Below, one piece after another: positions 14,581 through 23,311 of a stretch of DNA of 64,000 nucleotides (position 1 is its first letter; the number at the start of each line of letters is the position of its first letter). The notes beneath the pieces were generated by a model. That model did not search any database. It had not been told where the DNA came from and worked only from the letters and a program-made list of their open reading frames with translations. This DNA comes from Streptomyces sp. XM4193. GTDB lineage: Bacteria > Actinomycetota > Actinomycetes > Streptomycetales > Streptomycetaceae. Location of the stretch: NCBI RefSeq assembly GCF_023072595.1, contig NZ_JALLGK010000001.1, positions 744,001 through 808,000 on the forward strand. The letters are read 5' to 3'. The translations under genes were made by a program, and so were the position numbers.

Positions 14581-16905
14581 GTGTCGTCCCTCGCTCTGTA
14601 CCGTCGCTACCGGCCCGAGACCTACGCCGAGGTCATCGGGCAGGAGCATGTGACCGATCCCCTCCAGCAGGCCCTGCGGAACAACAGGGTCAACCACGCG
14701 TATCTGTTCAGCGGGCCGCGCGGATGCGGCAAGACGACCAGTGCGCGGATCCTGGCGCGCTGTCTGAACTGCGTGCAGGGTCCCACCCCTTCGCCCTGCG
14801 GGGAGTGCCAGTCCTGCATGGATCTGGCGCGCGGCGGGGGCGGTTCGATCGACGTGATCGAGATCGACGCCGCGTCGCACGGCGGTGTGGACGATGCGCG
14901 TGATCTGCGCGAGAAGGCGTTCTTCGGGCCCGCCTCCAGCCGGTACAAGATCTACATCATCGACGAGGCGCACATGGTCACCCCGGCGGGCTTCAACGCC
15001 CTGCTGAAGGTGGTCGAAGAGCCCCCGGAGCACCTGAAGTTCATCTTCGCGACGACCGAGCCCGAGAAGGTCATCGGGACGATCCGTTCGCGTACGCACC
15101 ACTATCCGTTCCGGCTGGTGCCGCCCGGCACGCTGCGCGACTACCTCGCCCAGGTGTGCGGCCAGGAGCAGATCCCGGTCGAGGAGACCGTGCTGCCACT
15201 GGTCGTTCGGGCCGGCGCGGGTTCGGTGCGGGACTCGATGTCGGTGATGGACCAGCTCCTCGCGGGGGCGGGTGAGCAGGGTGTGACGTACGACATGGCG
15301 ACCGCGCTGCTCGGTTACACGGACTCGGCGCTGCTCGACTCGGTGGTGGAGGCGTTCGCCACAGCGGACGGCGCGGCTGCTTTCGAGGTAGTGGACCGGG
15401 TGATCGAGGGCGGTCACGATCCGCGTCGCTTCGTGACCGATCTGTTGGAGCGGTTGCGGGATCTGGTGATCCTGGCCGCGGTGCCCGACGCAGCGGAGAA
15501 GGGCCTGCTCGACGTACCGGCCGATGTGCGGGAGCGGATGGAGGCGCAGGCGTCGGCGTTCGGGCCCGCGGAGCTGAGCCGGGCCGCCGATCTGGTCAAC
15601 ACCGGGCTGACGGAGATGCGTGGGGCGACCTCGCCCCGGCTCCAGTTGGAGTTGATCTGCGCTCGGGTACTGCTTCCGGCGGCGTACGGCGACGAGCGGG
15701 CGATGCAGGCGCGGCTCGACCGCCTGGAGCGCGGTGTCGCGCTCGGTGGCGGGGCGGTGCAGGGCGGTCCCGTTCCCGGTGCGGGGGCCGTCGCGGGGCC
15801 GCCGGTCGGCGGGCCCGGAGTCGAGGGTCCGGTGCAGGGCGGCCCGGTGCAGGGCGTTCCCGGTGGGGCGGAGGCGGGCCCGCCTCCGCCGTCGGCGCCT
15901 CCGCAGGCTCCGGTTCCGGTGAGCGGCGGCGGAGAGCCCCGCAGACCGGGTGCGTGGCCGTCGGGTTCGGGCGCGGCTCAGTCGGACGCCACGTCCTCGC
16001 TCGAGGGGGACTCCGCCGGTTCGTCGGCGGGTGCGAGCGCGGGCTCGTCCGGCGGCGGTGCGACGGCGGATCTGGCGCAGGTGCAGCGGCTGTGGCCGCA
16101 GGTGCTGGACGAGGTCAAGAGCAGACGTCGGTTCACCTGGATCCTGCTGAGCCAGAACGCCCGCGTCAGCGCTTTCGACGGCAAGACGGTCCAGCTCAGC
16201 TTCTCCAACTCCGGTGCGCGCGACAGCTTCGGCAGCGGTGGCAGCGAAGAGGTCCTGGTCACTGCCCTGCGCGAGCGTTTTCAGGTGGAGTGGAAGATCG
16301 AGACGGTGGTGGACGCGGACGGCTCCGCCGGCGGGCCCGGCGGGCCGGGGGGCTTCGGCGGTGGTCCCGGTGGCCCGGGTGGCGGGTTCGGCGGTGTCGG
16401 GGCGGCCGGTGGCGGCTTCGGCGGCGGCCCGGCGTTCGGTTCGGGAGGGCCTCAGGGCGCTCCCGGCGGCCACCCGGAGCCTCCCGACCCCGGGCCCGGG
16501 GGCCCGCACGGCTCCACCGCGTCGGCGCCGTCCGGCCAGTCCGGCGCCGAGGCGTACGGGGCTTCCGGGCCGCGGTCGGGTGCGGCCGAGCCGGTCGGCG
16601 GCCCGTCCTCCGGCGGGCAGAGCGGGCAGAGCAGACCGGGTGGACAGGGCGGACAGGGCGGCGGGCAGGCAGCCGGCAGTGCGCCGGGTGGGGAGCGGGA
16701 GGCGCGTCCGGCTGCTCAGGAGCCGCCCGCGTCCGGCGGCTACGGCGGTGGCTACGGAGGGGGTGCCTCCGTACCGCATGTCAGTGCCGAGGACGATATT
16801 CCGCAGGAGGACGACGCTGATCTCGACGAGTCGGCGCTCTCCGGCCACGAGTTGATCGTCCGGGAGCTGGGCGCGACGGTGATCGAGGAGATCAGTCACC
16901 AGTGA
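14581..16905 (+). CDS. dnaX: DNA polymerase III subunit gamma/tau
   Basis: 774 residues from GTG at 14581; an in-frame TTG thirty bases upstream is less likely because [20 protein letters not shown] is the universal beginning. Clamp-loader ATPase motifs: Walker [21 protein letters not shown], zinc-module cysteines in [13 protein letters not shown]-like YIIDEAHMV, sensor [23 protein letters not shown]-terminal tau-like domain (about 505-590, [20 protein letters not shown]) is separated and followed by long Gly/Pro/Ser low-complexity stretches (about 390-500 and 590-745), longer than in most bacteria. It loads the sliding clamp and couples the replisome. Strand and order with ybaB and recR are conserved. 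Confidence 0.95.
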   Translation: MSSLALYRRYRPETYAEVIGQEHVTDPLQQALRNNRVNHAYLFSGPRGCGKTTSARILARCLNCVQGPTPSPCGECQSCMDLARGGGGSIDVIEIDAASHGGVDDARDLREKAFFGPASSRYKIYIIDEAHMVTPAGFNALLKVVEEPPEHLKFIFATTEPEKVIGTIRSRTHHYPFRLVPPGTLRDYLAQVCGQEQIPVEETVLPLVVRAGAGSVRDSMSVMDQLLAGAGEQGVTYDMATALLGYTDSALLDSVVEAFATADGAAAFEVVDRVIEGGHDPRRFVTDLLERLRDLVILAAVPDAAEKGLLDVPADVRERMEAQASAFGPAELSRAADLVNTGLTEMRGATSPRLQLELICARVLLPAAYGDERAMQARLDRLERGVALGGGAVQGGPVPGAGAVAGPPVGGPGVEGPVQGGPVQGVPGGAEAGPPPPSAPPQAPVPVSGGGEPRRPGAWPSGSGAAQSDATSSLEGDSAGSSAGASAGSSGGGATADLAQVQRLWPQVLDEVKSRRRFTWILLSQNARVSAFDGKTVQLSFSNSGARDSFGSGGSEEVLVTALRERFQVEWKIETVVDADGSAGGPGGPGGFGGGPGGPGGGFGGVGAAGGGFGGGPAFGSGGPQGAPGGHPEPPDPGPGGPHGSTASAPSGQSGAEAYGASGPRSGAAEPVGGPSSGGQSGQSRPGGQGGQGGGQAAGSAPGGEREARPAAQEPPASGGYGGGYGGGASVPHVSAEDDIPQEDDADLDESALSGHELIVRELGATVIEEISHQ

Positions 16906-17096
16906 CCTCCCGGCCGTCGCGCGGAGCACGTAGGCTCGTCGTGACGGCAGTGCTGTCGTATCGGTCCTGTCATCGGGGCGGTGGCGGGGCGCGGCTGTGC
17001 GGATCCGCCCCGGCGGCGTCCGAGGAGCTGCGCGGTGGAAGCAGTGCAGCGAGCAGGTCCAGTCAAGAGCAGTCGACTTCTACAAGGAGCGAAGCC

Positions 17097-17435
17097 GTGT
17101 TTCCCGGTGGTGGGCAGCCCGACATGCAGCAGTTGCTGCAGCAGGCGCAGAAGATGCAGCAGGATCTCGCCGAGGCACAGCAGGTGCTGGCCGAGACCCC
17201 GGTCGAGGGTTCGGCGGGCGGTGGCCTGGTGAAGGCCACGGTCACGGGTTCGGGCGAGCTCAAGGCCCTGGTGATCGACCCCAAGGCCGTCGACCCGGAG
17301 GACACCGAGACGCTCGCCGATCTCGTGCTGGCCGCCGTGCGCGACGCCAACAGCGCTGCCACGCAGCTCCAGCAGGAGAAGCTGGGTCCGCTGGCGCAGG
17401 GCCTCAGCGGCGGTATGCCGAACCTGCCGATGTGA
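17097..17435 (+). CDS. YbaB/EbfC family nucleoid-associated protein
   Basis: 112 residues starting GTG at 17097 with AAGGAG seven bases before. [20 protein letters not shown] and the following helix [22 protein letters not shown], then [21 protein letters not shown], are typical of the family. The protein is a small DNA-binding dimer (tweezer fold) that in many bacteria lies between dnaX and recR, exactly as here, and is thought to help RecR-linked repair and nucleoid structure. Confidence 0.92.
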   Translation: MFPGGGQPDMQQLLQQAQKMQQDLAEAQQVLAETPVEGSAGGGLVKATVTGSGELKALVIDPKAVDPEDTETLADLVLAAVRDANSAATQLQQEKLGPLAQGLSGGMPNLPM

Positions 17436-17749
17436 GTCGCGGGGCGGTCAACGCCCCGCGGTGACAGGGCGGTCGGCCTCCTCGGAGGCCGGCGCGCCCG
17501 CGGCGGTGCCGCCAACGGGCGGCGCGGGAGAGGGATTTGCCCGTGCGGCGCGGTGGCGCAGCGGTACGGAGGCACGGAACGGCGGCACAGTGCGGTGAGG
17601 TGCGGCCGTACGGCGCCGGCGCAGCCCGTGCGGTGTCGCGGAGTCGGCGCCGCGGAGTCGGCGTCGTGCGTGCGTGCTGTGGATGCGTGGCGTCGCAGGG
17701 TCGGCGTCGCGGACAGGTGCGGGGCAGGCAGGAAAGGAAGACAGCGACC
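17436..17749. other. Intergenic gap before recR
   Basis: 314 bp with no convincing gene. A small hairpin GGCCTCC-TC-GGAGGCC (17475-17490) could act as a weak terminator for ybaB. The rest is repetitive, rich in GGCGGCAC/GTGCGG and GTCGCGGAGTCGGCG motifs. Confidence 0.5.
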
Positions 17750-18349
17750 GTGTACGAAGGCGTGGTTCAGGACCTCATCGACGAGTTGGGCAGGCTGCCC
17801 GGCGTCGGTCCCAAGAGCGCGCAGCGGATCGCCTTCCATGTGCTCCAGGCCGACCCGGCGGACGTGCGCAGGCTGGCGCAGGCGCTCAACGAGGTGAAGG
17901 CGAAGGTCCGTTTCTGCGCGGTCTGCGGCAATGTGGCGCAGGAGGAGCAGTGCAGGGTCTGTCTCGATCCGCGCCGTGACGCTACCGTGATCTGTGTCGT
18001 GGAAGAGCCCAAGGACGTGGTGGCGATCGAGCGGACCCGGGAGTTCCGGGGCCGGTACCACGTGCTCGGCGGCGCCATCAGCCCGATCGAGGGCGTCGGA
18101 CCCGACGATCTGCGGATCAGGGAGCTGCTGGCGCGGCTCGCCGACGGCGCGGTCACGGAGCTGATCCTGGCCACCGACCCCAACCTGGAAGGGGAGGCGA
18201 CCGCCACGTATCTGGCCCGCATGGTCTCTTCCATGGGCCTGAGAGTCACACGGCTGGCGAGTGGTCTGCCTGTCGGGGGAGACTTGGAGTACGCCGATGA
18301 AGTCACGCTTGGCCGTGCCTTCGAGGGGAGAAGGTTGCTTGATGTCTGA
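17750..18349 (+). CDS. recR: Recombination protein RecR
   Basis: 199 residues, normal RecR length, GTG start after GGAAAGGAAG. The N-terminal helix-hairpin-helix ([24 protein letters not shown]) is followed by a four-cysteine zinc finger ([16 protein letters not shown]), a Toprim domain ([17 protein letters not shown], then [18 protein letters not shown]) and a C-terminal [19 protein letters not shown] segment. RecR acts with RecF/RecO in loading RecA at gaps. Its stop overlaps the start of the DUF5063 gene by 8 bp. Confidence 0.95.
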   Translation: MYEGVVQDLIDELGRLPGVGPKSAQRIAFHVLQADPADVRRLAQALNEVKAKVRFCAVCGNVAQEEQCRVCLDPRRDATVICVVEEPKDVVAIERTREFRGRYHVLGGAISPIEGVGPDDLRIRELLARLADGAVTELILATDPNLEGEATATYLARMVSSMGLRVTRLASGLPVGGDLEYADEVTLGRAFEGRRLLDV

Positions 18350-19061
18350 CGCCGATACCGCCACCGCCACTGTCGACGGGCAGGTGCACCGCGCTGAGCG
18401 CGTCGCGCACACCGACAGCCCGGACGACTTCGCCGTGCAGATCTGCGACCAGGTGGAGAGCTTCATACTCGCTGTCACCGAGGTCGCCAAGGGCGACGAT
18501 CCCGACAGCGCAGTGCCGTATCTGCTGCTCGAGGTCTCCCAACTGATGCTGGCCGGCGGTCGGTTGGGCGCCCACGAGGACATCCTTCCGGAGGAGCGGT
18601 ACGAGCCGGACATCGGCCCCGAGCCCGATGTGGACGAGTTGCGGGAGCGGTTGGCCAAGCTGCTCGAGCCGGTTGACGTCTACTCCGAGGTCTTCGACCC
18701 CTACGTTCCCCGCAGTACGCCGGTCGCGTGCCGGATCTCCGACGATCTGGCCGATGTGCTGACCGACCTCAGGCACGGCATGGCGCACTACCGCGCCGGC
18801 CGGGTCTCCGAGGCGCTGTGGTGGTGGCAGTTCTCCTACCTCTCCAACTGGGGCCCGACCGCCTCCGCGGCGCTCAGGGCGCTCCAGTCGCTGGTCGCGC
18901 ACGTACGGCTGAACACCCCGCTCGCGGATCTGGACGGGCTGGACACCGACAACGACGCCGAGGGCGACGACATCGAACTGGAGCGGGCCGCGGGAGCGGT
19001 CATGGCCGCCGAGATCGGCGCGCCGCTCGGTATCAAGCCGCGTCGACGCCAGGGAAGTTAG
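18342..19061 (+). CDS. DUF5063 domain-containing protein
   Basis: 239 residues. Conserved parts include [46 protein letters not shown] and the tryptophan-rich [15 protein letters not shown]. It is mostly helical, soluble and acidic at both ends. It overlaps the end of recR, so it is translationally coupled to it, a linkage known in streptomycetes. Function unknown; the coupling suggests a role near RecR-dependent repair, but that is inference. Confidence 0.85.
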   Translation: MSDADTATATVDGQVHRAERVAHTDSPDDFAVQICDQVESFILAVTEVAKGDDPDSAVPYLLLEVSQLMLAGGRLGAHEDILPEERYEPDIGPEPDVDELRERLAKLLEPVDVYSEVFDPYVPRSTPVACRISDDLADVLTDLRHGMAHYRAGRVSEALWWWQFSYLSNWGPTASAALRALQSLVAHVRLNTPLADLDGLDTDNDAEGDDIELERAAGAVMAAEIGAPLGIKPRRRQGS

Positions 19062-19119
19062 GGGCGCGGCGGCGCGCTGCCGTGCGCCGGCCGTCCTTCA
19101 CCTCCGCCGCTGCTGTGCG

Positions 19120-19149
19120 AAGCCGCTCCTCGTGCCCGAGGAGCGGCTT
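19120..19149 (+). terminator. Terminator after the recR operon
   Basis: AAGCCGCTCCTCG-TGCC-CGAGGAGCGGCTT: a perfect 13-bp stem with a 4-base loop followed by TTCG, 58 bp past the DUF5063 stop. Confidence 0.8.
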
Positions 19150-19633
19150 TCGCCGTCCGGGCCACGGACGACGGCGCCCGCACCCGCTGCGCGACTCCGG
19201 CGGGTGGGCGGAGCGGGTCCCGGGTACGGGTGGCTCCGAGGCGCGGCGCAGGCGCGGGGTATGCCCACGAGCGCCACGAGCGACCGCCACTGCGCCCCCG
19301 AGCGCCGACGAGCACGGGCACGGCACACGGCATGAGTACGGCAGGCAGCACTGATGCGGCACACGGCACGCGGTACGGGTACGGGTGCGCAGGGCCGAGG
19401 TGCGTCCGGCAGGGAAGTGCGGGGTGGCGGGTGCCGGGGGTGGGCGTGTGAAACGCGTGGCGTCCGGGGCCCGAGTTGTGCCTGGGGCAACTGCCAAAAG
19501 GGTTTGCTCAGAACTCTAGTGGCATGTGCACCTATGCGGAGCAAAACGCGGGAAATCCTCCAAACGGGCATCCACGGTCCGTAGCTTCGTCCTCACCGAC
19601 ACTCGAACGAGTGGCGACGGGAGGGGAGTTGAC
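19150..19633. other. Leader region of the roadblock cluster
   Basis: About 480 bp with no gene. The left two thirds are low-complexity, built from CGGCAC/GGTACGG-like words. The right part (19450-19633) is noticeably less GC-rich, including CAAAAGGGTTTGCTCAGAACTCTAG, the likely promoter zone of the roadblock gene cluster. Confidence 0.5.
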
Positions 19634-20347
19634 GTGCCCGGGATCGACGCGTGCTTACTGGAAGCCATGAAACTGCCGGGTGCGCGTGGCGCCGCCGTGG
19701 TCGACTGGACCAGTGGGCTTGCCCTCGGGACGGTGGGGGAGTCGCCGGCCGGCGATCACGAGGTGTCGGCGGCCGAGACCGCCGAGCTCGCCCGGATGGC
19801 CGCCGAGCAACCCTCCTTCGCCGTACGGGAGTTCACCGGACGTACGCACAACCCGCCGCCCGCGGCCGGGTTTTCCGTTCCTGACCGGGACGCTCCGGCG
19901 GGCGGTGGGGCCGGTGGCCCCGTCGCCGGTCCCGGGCGGCACGGGCCTGCGCCGGGAGGCTCCCCGTCGGAGGGCTCCCCGTCGGAGGGCCTTCCGGCGG
20001 AGCGGGGCCGCGAGCCGCAGCCGAACCGGGTGCCGTCGCAGGGCCCGCGACCCCCGGCCGAGGACCGCCCCGGCAGCCCCCGCACCGCCGGCGGCCCCGG
20101 CGCCCGGCCCGCGGGTGCGAACGCGCATCCCGTGCCGGCCGGTGCGCACGGGGCCTACGAGGTGCCGCCCCTCGCCTGCGAGGACGTCATCGTCAGCGCC
20201 AGCGACAGCTACCACCTGCTCCACTTCGTCCGCACCGACATCGACAGCAGCGTCTTCCTCTATCTGTGGCTCCGCCGCGACGACGGCAACCTGGCGCTCG
20301 CCAGGCTCCGGCTGCGGGACCTCGCCGACCGGTTGGTGTGGGAGTGA
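19634..20347 (+). CDS. Roadblock/LC7-like protein with internal low-complexity insert and a TTA codon
   Basis: 237 residues from GTG at 19634 (GAGGGGAG upstream). The start of the fold is DACLLEAMKLPGARGAAVVDWTSGLALG; its end, VIVSASDSYHLLHFVRT and VFLYLWLRRDDGNLALARLRL, closely parallels the 123-residue roadblock protein at 22833. Between them is a Pro/Gly/Ser-rich insert of roughly 85 residues (about 95-180), including two copies of GSPSEG. The eighth codon (19655-19657) is TTA, read only by the bldA tRNA in Streptomyces, so expression is probably tied to development. Roadblock proteins normally regulate small Ras-like GTPases, but none is encoded here. Its stop overlaps the next start (GTGA). 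Confidence 0.75.
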   Translation: MPGIDACLLEAMKLPGARGAAVVDWTSGLALGTVGESPAGDHEVSAAETAELARMAAEQPSFAVREFTGRTHNPPPAAGFSVPDRDAPAGGGAGGPVAGPGRHGPAPGGSPSEGSPSEGLPAERGREPQPNRVPSQGPRPPAEDRPGSPRTAGGPGARPAGANAHPVPAGAHGAYEVPPLACEDVIVSASDSYHLLHFVRTDIDSSVFLYLWLRRDDGNLALARLRLRDLADRLVWE

Positions 20348-21438
20348 GACCCGCCGACGTGCGCGAGGACGGGTTGGAGGTGCTCGCCCGGCTGGCGGCC
20401 GAGGGTGCCACCGGTGCGCTGTTCGGGGAGGCGGGCGCGGTGTATCTGCAGGCCGGTCAGGTGGTGCACGCCGAGAGTCCGGCCGCCCCCACCATCGGTG
20501 AACTGCTGGTACGGGCGGGCCGGACCGCCGCCGACGCCTGGCAGTCCGCGCTGCGGCAGAGCGAACGTCGCGGCCGGGTCGCCCACGCGCTGCTCGCCGA
20601 GGGCCGCGTTGCGCGCGGCCAGTTGGAGATATGTCATCTCGGCGCGCTCTACGACGCGGCCTGGTTCGCGCTCGGCGGCGACCTCGCCCCGCTGCGGTTC
20701 CGGGCGGGCGCGGACCACTGGCTGGGCGCGATACGCCCGGTCCCGGCGGCGGTGGTCGACCGTGAGGTGCGCCGCCGTTGCCGACTGCTGAACGCGCCGC
20801 CGCAGCCGCAGGCCGCCGCCCCCGTCCGCCCCAGCAGTGCGGCGCTGGCGGCACGCGCCGGCGGGCGGCCCTGGCGATGTGCCGGGCTGCCCGCCGTACC
20901 GCCCCGCAGGCAGCCGGTGCTGACCGCCGCCGACGGTGCGCGTTCGGCCACCGACATCGCGCGGCTGCTCGGCCGGCCCACCTTCCATGTACTGCTGGAC
21001 GTACGGAGGTTGGCGAACGCGGGCTATCTGGAGCCGTTGCGCGCCCAGTGGCCCGCTCCAGCCGCCGGGGACGCCGCCGCACGCCGTCCCGTGCTGCCCC
21101 GGAGGGTGAAGGAGCCCACCGCCTACGCGGCCGGATGGGCCCGGTACGCCCTCCCCGGTTCCGATTCCGGGCGGCAGACCGGGCGCGAGCCTGTGCGGGA
21201 CGCCGGGCGGGACGCCGAGCGCCTGCCCGACCATCGGCGGACGACCGACCACGGGCGAACGACCGGCCATCTGCGGGTGCCCGATGCTGCGCCGAGGCCG
21301 GGACCGGCCGCGCGCGGGCGCACCCCCGACCACGCCGCAGCGGTCGGTCCCGATCTCGCGCCGGACTCCGCCCACGGCGCGGAACCCGACATCGCCCTGC
21401 TCCGCCGAGTCCGCGACGCCCTGGAGGAGAAGCTGTGA
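20344..21438 (+). CDS. DUF4388/PATAN-like protein with winged-helix segment
   Basis: 364 residues, start coupled to the preceding stop (GTGA). Residues about 5-150 resemble DUF4388/PatA-N-terminal-like domains: GLEVLARLAAEGATGALFGEAGAVYLQAGQVVHAES, then TIGELLVRAGR and a helical tail. Residues about 195-235 look like a winged helix (ADGARSATDIARLLGRPTFHVLLDVRRLANAGYL). The C-terminal 100 residues are Arg/Asp/Pro-rich and disordered. Such domain pairs occur with roadblock proteins in signalling modules, so it is probably a protein-interaction or regulatory partner of the flanking roadblock proteins. Confidence 0.65.
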   Translation: MRPADVREDGLEVLARLAAEGATGALFGEAGAVYLQAGQVVHAESPAAPTIGELLVRAGRTAADAWQSALRQSERRGRVAHALLAEGRVARGQLEICHLGALYDAAWFALGGDLAPLRFRAGADHWLGAIRPVPAAVVDREVRRRCRLLNAPPQPQAAAPVRPSSAALAARAGGRPWRCAGLPAVPPRRQPVLTAADGARSATDIARLLGRPTFHVLLDVRRLANAGYLEPLRAQWPAPAAGDAAARRPVLPRRVKEPTAYAAGWARYALPGSDSGRQTGREPVRDAGRDAERLPDHRRTTDHGRTTGHLRVPDAAPRPGPAARGRTPDHAAAVGPDLAPDSAHGAEPDIALLRRVRDALEEKL

Positions 21439-21800
21439 ACCCCCGTCCACGCCGCAGCCCGCGCAGCCACCATCCGCGCGACCACCCGTACGTCGGGCGG
21501 GACGCGCTGCCGTACGCGCCGACGCCGCCCCGGCCGTACGCACGACCGACCGTGCCGGCGTACGCGCGGCTGTGTTCGCGTCCGCGCAGCCGTACGCCCG
21601 CGAGCCTCGCCGCGCGCCCGTTTCTCGGGCGGCACGCGCCAGGGCTGCATGCCGTGGCGCTGCGTGCCGAGGAGTTGCGCGCGGCCGGGCTGCGGGCTCT
21701 GGAGCGGTGCGCACCGGCCGCCGCGCGACGCAGGGCTCTGCCGGTCGGTGGCCGGTGCCCCCATGCGGTTGCCCCGTGTCGGGAATGCTGCGCGTCGTGA
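21435..21800 (+). CDS. Possible small basic protein between roadblock genes
   Basis: A 121-residue frame whose GTG overlaps the preceding stop (GTGA) and whose TGA overlaps a GTG of the next frame. This tight chain is the main reason to list it. The sequence is very rich in Arg, Pro, Ala and Tyr (PRPRRSPRSHHPRDHPYVG at the start; HAVALRAEELRAAGLRALERC near the end) and ends with cysteines. No family is recognised. It may be real and linker-like, or only an open frame in GC-rich DNA. Confidence 0.35.
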   Translation: MNPRPRRSPRSHHPRDHPYVGRDALPYAPTPPRPYARPTVPAYARLCSRPRSRTPASLAARPFLGRHAPGLHAVALRAEELRAAGLRALERCAPAAARRRALPVGGRCPHAVAPCRECCAS

Positions 21801-21841
21801 TGCGGCGCGCTCTCAGACAGCTCACCGGGAGGAGACAGCTG

Positions 21842-22579
21842 ATGGCCCCGGAGCCCGTGGCGCTGGACGAACTGGTCGATGAACTGCGGCAGTTGAGGGC
21901 GCGCGTTCCCCATCTGACGGGCTCGCTCGCCGCCAGCGCCGACGGTCTGGTGCTCGCCGCGGACACCGAAGGGGTGGAGGCGGAGGGGACGGCCGCCCTC
22001 ACGGCTGCCGCGCTCGGTGTCGCGCTGCGGCTGGCGGACGTCACCGGCAGCGGCGGCTTCCGCGAGCTGGTGCTGCGCGGCGAGACCGGCTATGTGGCGA
22101 CGTACGCCGCCGGCCCCTCCGCGGTGCTCACCGTGCTGGCCGAACCCCGGGCCAACGTCGGCCGGTTGCATCTGGAGGCGCGCCGCGCGGGCGTCCGCAT
22201 CGCCGAACTGCTCCACCAGGGCGCCGCACCCGCGCCGGGTCGGAGCCGGTCGGAGCCCGCTCGCACCGCCCGTACGCGCTCCCCGTTGCCGCGCCGCCGA
22301 CCGGACTCCGGTACGGGCCCCGAGGCCGCCGCCGGTCCCGGCTCCGCCCCGCGCCGCGACTCGGCCGGCGGTTCCGAGCCGGCCGGCGCCCCCGAGTCCT
22401 CCGCCGAGCCGCCACCGGCCCGCGCCCAGCCGCTCCCGCCCGGTTCGGCGACCGCACCGCAGGCGCGCACGGCTGCGCCTACGGCGGCGGGCCCGTCGGG
22501 CCGTACGGATGTCCGGCGGGGTGGCGGGGCGGCCGGGGCCACCGCCGGCAATCCTGCCGACGGCCCGCGCGAACCGTGA
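21842..22579 (+). CDS. Roadblock/LC7 domain protein with long disordered tail
   Basis: 245 residues from ATG at 21842, preceded by GGGAGGAG; in-frame GTG/ATG 42-45 bp upstream are alternatives. Residues about 6-125 form a typical actinobacterial roadblock domain: LVDELRQLRARVPHLTGSLAASADGLVLAAD, AALTAAALGVALRLADV and GYVATYAAGPSAVLTVLAEP. This resembles the CvnB/MglB-like proteins of conservons. The last 115 residues are Pro/Ala/Arg-rich and disordered. In conservons this protein sits with a histidine-kinase-like protein, DUF742 and a GTPase; those partners are missing here. Its TGA is the first triplet of a tandem-repeat array. Confidence 0.78.
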   Translation: MAPEPVALDELVDELRQLRARVPHLTGSLAASADGLVLAADTEGVEAEGTAALTAAALGVALRLADVTGSGGFRELVLRGETGYVATYAAGPSAVLTVLAEPRANVGRLHLEARRAGVRIAELLHQGAAPAPGRSRSEPARTARTRSPLPRRRPDSGTGPEAAAGPGSAPRRDSAGGSEPAGAPESSAEPPPARAQPLPPGSATAPQARTAAPTAAGPSGRTDVRRGGGAAGATAGNPADGPREP

Positions 22580-22814
22580 ACACGCCGAAGCCTGAACACG
22601 CCGAAGCCTGAACGCCTCGAAGCCTGAACGCCTCGAAGCCTGAACGCCTCGAAGCCTGAACGCCTCGAAGCCTGAACGCCTCGAGCCGTGAACGCCCGAG
22701 CCGTGAACACGCCGAATCGATACCGCCCCGAATCGATACCGCCCCGAACCGAAACCGCCCCGACCGTGAACACGCCGATGCGTGAGCACGCCGAACCGTG
22801 AACACACCGACGCT
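22577..22814. repeat. Minisatellite: 15 units of about 16 bp
   Basis: Fifteen contiguous 14-17 bp units run from the stop codon of one roadblock gene to the ribosome site of the next. Units 1-2 are TGAACACGCCGAAGCC, units 3-6 are four identical TGAACGCCTCGAAGCC, and the rest are diverged variants (TACCGCCCCGAATCGA, TGAGCACGCCGAACCG and others). Most units begin with TGA, so a stop occurs in every register. Four identical neighbours imply recent expansion and likely strain-to-strain variation. Confidence 0.92.
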
Positions 22815-22832
22815 GGAAGGAAGTTGACGATC

Positions 22833-23204
22833 ATGGCCAATACCGAAGCCTCCCTCAAGGAGGCCATGACGATCGACGGCGCGATCGGCGCCGCTCTCGT
22901 CGACTACTCGAGCGGTATGGCGCTCGGGACCACCGGCGGCACCAAGGACCTCGACCTCAACGTCGCCGCCGCGGGCAACACCGATGTCGTGCGGGCCAAG
23001 GTCCGCACGATGGAGCATCTGGGGCTCCAGGAGGAGATCGAGGACGTCCTCATCACCCTCGGCAGCCAGTACCACCTGATCCGGCTGCTCCGCTCGGCGT
23101 CCGACAACGGTCTCTTCCTCTACCTCGCGCTCGACCGCGGCCGGGCGAACCTGGCGATGGCCCGGCACCAACTCAGAAAGATCGAGGGCGAGTTGGAGGT
23201 CTGA
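22833..23204 (+). CDS. Roadblock/LC7-like protein
   Basis: 123 residues from ATG at 22833, with GGAAGGAAG upstream at the end of the repeat array. The fold is compact: ASLKEAMTIDGAIGAALVDYSSGMALGT, a middle helix VVRAKVRTMEHLGLQEEIEDVLITLG, then YHLIRLLRSASDNGLFLYLALDRGRANLAMAR. It is the uninterrupted paralogue of the protein at 19634. Probably a small cytoplasmic dimer in a signalling complex; with no GTPase gene nearby its partner is unknown. Confidence 0.85.
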   Translation: MANTEASLKEAMTIDGAIGAALVDYSSGMALGTTGGTKDLDLNVAAAGNTDVVRAKVRTMEHLGLQEEIEDVLITLGSQYHLIRLLRSASDNGLFLYLALDRGRANLAMARHQLRKIEGELEV

Positions 23205-23311
23205 CCTCGAAGTGTGCGCGCTCCTGTTGTCCACAGGGTGTGGACAACAGGAGCGTCGGCCTCCGGTAGCGTCGGCGGTCTTCCATCCGTACGCCGCAGC
23301 CGAGGACGATC

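Noticed and set aside
16300..16780. Gly/Ser/Pro-rich stretch in dnaX as a separate gene or insertion
   Set aside because: It is in frame within dnaX, and the conserved C-terminal end ([19 protein letters not shown]) follows, so it is a low-complexity linker of DnaX.
22090..22867. Long minus-strand frames through the minisatellite encoding RRSGFEAFRLRGVQAS repeats
   Set aside because: They are shadow translations of the DNA repeat antisense to real genes, without start signals or homology.
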